The translations under genes and the position numbers were made by a program. Below, piece after piece: positions 4,959-5,969 of a DNA stretch of 5,969 bases. This DNA is from Gammaproteobacteria bacterium (GTDB taxonomy: Bacteria > Pseudomonadota > Gammaproteobacteria > Steroidobacterales > JABDKV01). The notes below the pieces were generated by a model, which saw only the letters and a list, made by a program, of their open reading frames with translations, searched no databases and was not told the DNA's origin. Numbering within the stretch: the first letter of the stretch is position 1; each line of letters starts with the position of its first letter. The stretch lies in the NCBI GenBank assembly GCA_029862285.1, contig JAOTXR010000149.1, positions 1 through 5,969 on the forward strand, given 5' to 3'.

Positions 4959-5969
4959 CGCGGCGCGGCTGCTAACTTTCATGTGGCCCGTTCCTGTCAG
5001 CACCGAGAAAGCTGCGGTCGCCATACTCCGCACGCCTGCTGTCAGTAACGCCTGGCAGATTGGCACTATTCTCGAAGCGGTGGCTTTGAGCGACAGCGTC
5101 AAAGGCCGGGTGCAACTTCAGATCGGCGCAAGAGTTGTCAGTGCACAAACTTCTTTGCCCCTGGAAGCCGGTCAGACGTTGCGTCTGCAGGTAGCCGAGA
5201 CCGGGCGCACTGTAGTCTTGCAAACAGTCGGTGATGCCCCGGAAGCCGACCCGGTGCGCGCGGGGATTCGCCAATCGCTGCCACGACAGCTGCCGCAAAC
5301 CCGCGTGCTGGCAGCCGCGGTCGATTTGTCCAGACCCGAGTTAAAGTTACCACCGGATTTGAAAATTGCCGTCGAGCGTCTGGTCAATGTCATCCGCAGT
5401 GCCACAAGCCTGACACAGGGACCGGGCCTCAAGACCGCGGTTCAGGATTCGGGAGTTCTTCTGGAAAGCCGGCTGGCCGAAATGGTGCGCACGCCGAACG
5501 CCAGGGTGTCGTTAACCCAGGACTGGAAAGCGGCACTGCTGCGGTTTCGCGATCAGCTGGCGCATTTGCAGGTGAAACTGGCTGCGTCCACGCCCAGGCA
5601 AGCCAGGCCGCCAGCGCTGTCGGCGCCAGTGTCACTGTCAGGATCGCCACCGTCAGTGAGCGCGGCAGTTGCGGCAGTAAACACCGCGTTAGCTGACGCA
5701 AAACTTCCCGCTGCGCCGGCAACAGCAAGTCCAGCTGCCGCCAGCGAAAAGCCCGTTGCGCCGGCCAATCAGCCGGTCGTATCACCTATATCGGGAGCAG
5801 CGAAGAGTGCACAGCAAGTTCCACCACCCATGCGGCATGCATTACCACACCCGCAGCCGGTTACGCAGTCAACGGCATTACCGGGCGAACCGACGAGCCT
5901 GGTTGGCGAGTTGATTCGAGAAAGCGATGGTGCGCTGGCGCGCGTGCGCCTCAACCAACTGGGATCTGT
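4933..5969 (+). CDS. fliK: FliK-like flagellar hook-length control protein (5' part)
   Basis: The frame is open to the right edge, giving 345 complete codons from GTG 4933, or 329 from ATG 4981. Counting from the ATG, residues 26-85 form a beta-rich module (GRVQLQIGARVVSAQTSLPLEAGQTLRLQV) common in gammaproteobacterial FliK-like proteins. Residues 148-166 (GLKTAVQDSGVLLESRLAE) and 179-200 (TQDWKAALLRFRDQLA) are also family-like. Residues 203-305 are a Pro/Ala/Ser-rich linker. The start of the Flg_hook C-terminal domain (DGALARVRLNQLGS) is then cut by the window end. FliK proteins measure hook length and switch export specificity through FlhB. This copy lies in the filament cluster, not beside hook genes, so it may be a second FliK-like paralogue. 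It probably overlaps fliT by 26 bp, suggesting translational coupling. Confidence 0.8.
   Translation, partial: MPTSRIPADAARLLTFMWPVPVSTEKAAVAILRTPAVSNAWQIGTILEAVALSDSVKGRVQLQIGARVVSAQTSLPLEAGQTLRLQVAETGRTVVLQTVGDAPEADPVRAGIRQSLPRQLPQTRVLAAAVDLSRPELKLPPDLKIAVERLVNVIRSATSLTQGPGLKTAVQDSGVLLESRLAEMVRTPNARVSLTQDWKAALLRFRDQLAHLQVKLAASTPRQARPPALSAPVSLSGSPPSVSAAVAAVNTALADAKLPAAPATASPAAASEKPVAPANQPVVSPISGAAKSAQQVPPPMRHALPHPQPVTQSTALPGEPTSLVGELIRESDGALARVRLNQLGS

Overview
The window is a flagellar filament locus from a gammaproteobacterium, probably of the general Pseudomonas/Chromatiales type. This assignment rests on gene order and protein motifs, not on a database match. A single head-to-tail series on the + strand runs fliC (flagellin), flaG, fliD (filament cap), fliS (flagellin chaperone), a fliT-like gene (probable FliD chaperone) and the first 345 codons of a fliK-like gene that leaves the right edge. 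The coding DNA is moderately GC-rich, while the stretch in front of fliC is clearly AT-rich.

Positions 1-300 hold the 5' end of a divergent minus-strand gene for an exported protein with a long signal peptide; its body lies outside the window and I do not recognise it. Positions 301-760 are intergenic. About 455-577 carries several short inverted and direct repeats that look like regulator sites. A well-spaced sigma-28 (FliA) type promoter lies at 639-665. The predicted flagellin mRNA would begin almost exactly at the foot of a GNRA-capped stem-loop (672-704), and a strong Shine-Dalgarno sequence at 748-755 fixes the fliC start at 761, downstream of the longest possible reading frame.

fliC (761-2224) is followed by a very stable GNRA-capped hairpin with no U-run (2233-2265). 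flaG (2289-2669) ends inside a true intrinsic-terminator hairpin whose loop contains the stop codon (2658-2686). fliD begins only 25 bp past that hairpin, so fliD and the genes after it are probably fed by read-through or by a promoter inside flaG or fliC. fliD, fliS, the fliT-like gene and the fliK-like gene are tightly packed (26 bp gap, 17 bp gap, then a probable 26 bp overlap), as in an operon.

The genes form one functional set. FliC is the filament subunit and FliS keeps it unpolymerised for export. FliD caps the growing filament and the FliT-like protein probably chaperones it. FlaG is associated with filament length in other bacteria. The fliK-like product belongs to the hook-length-control/export-switching class. 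I see no mobile element, CRISPR array, tRNA or rRNA. The coding content is conventional; the points of most interest are RNA structures and repeats around the genes, not a new protein system.
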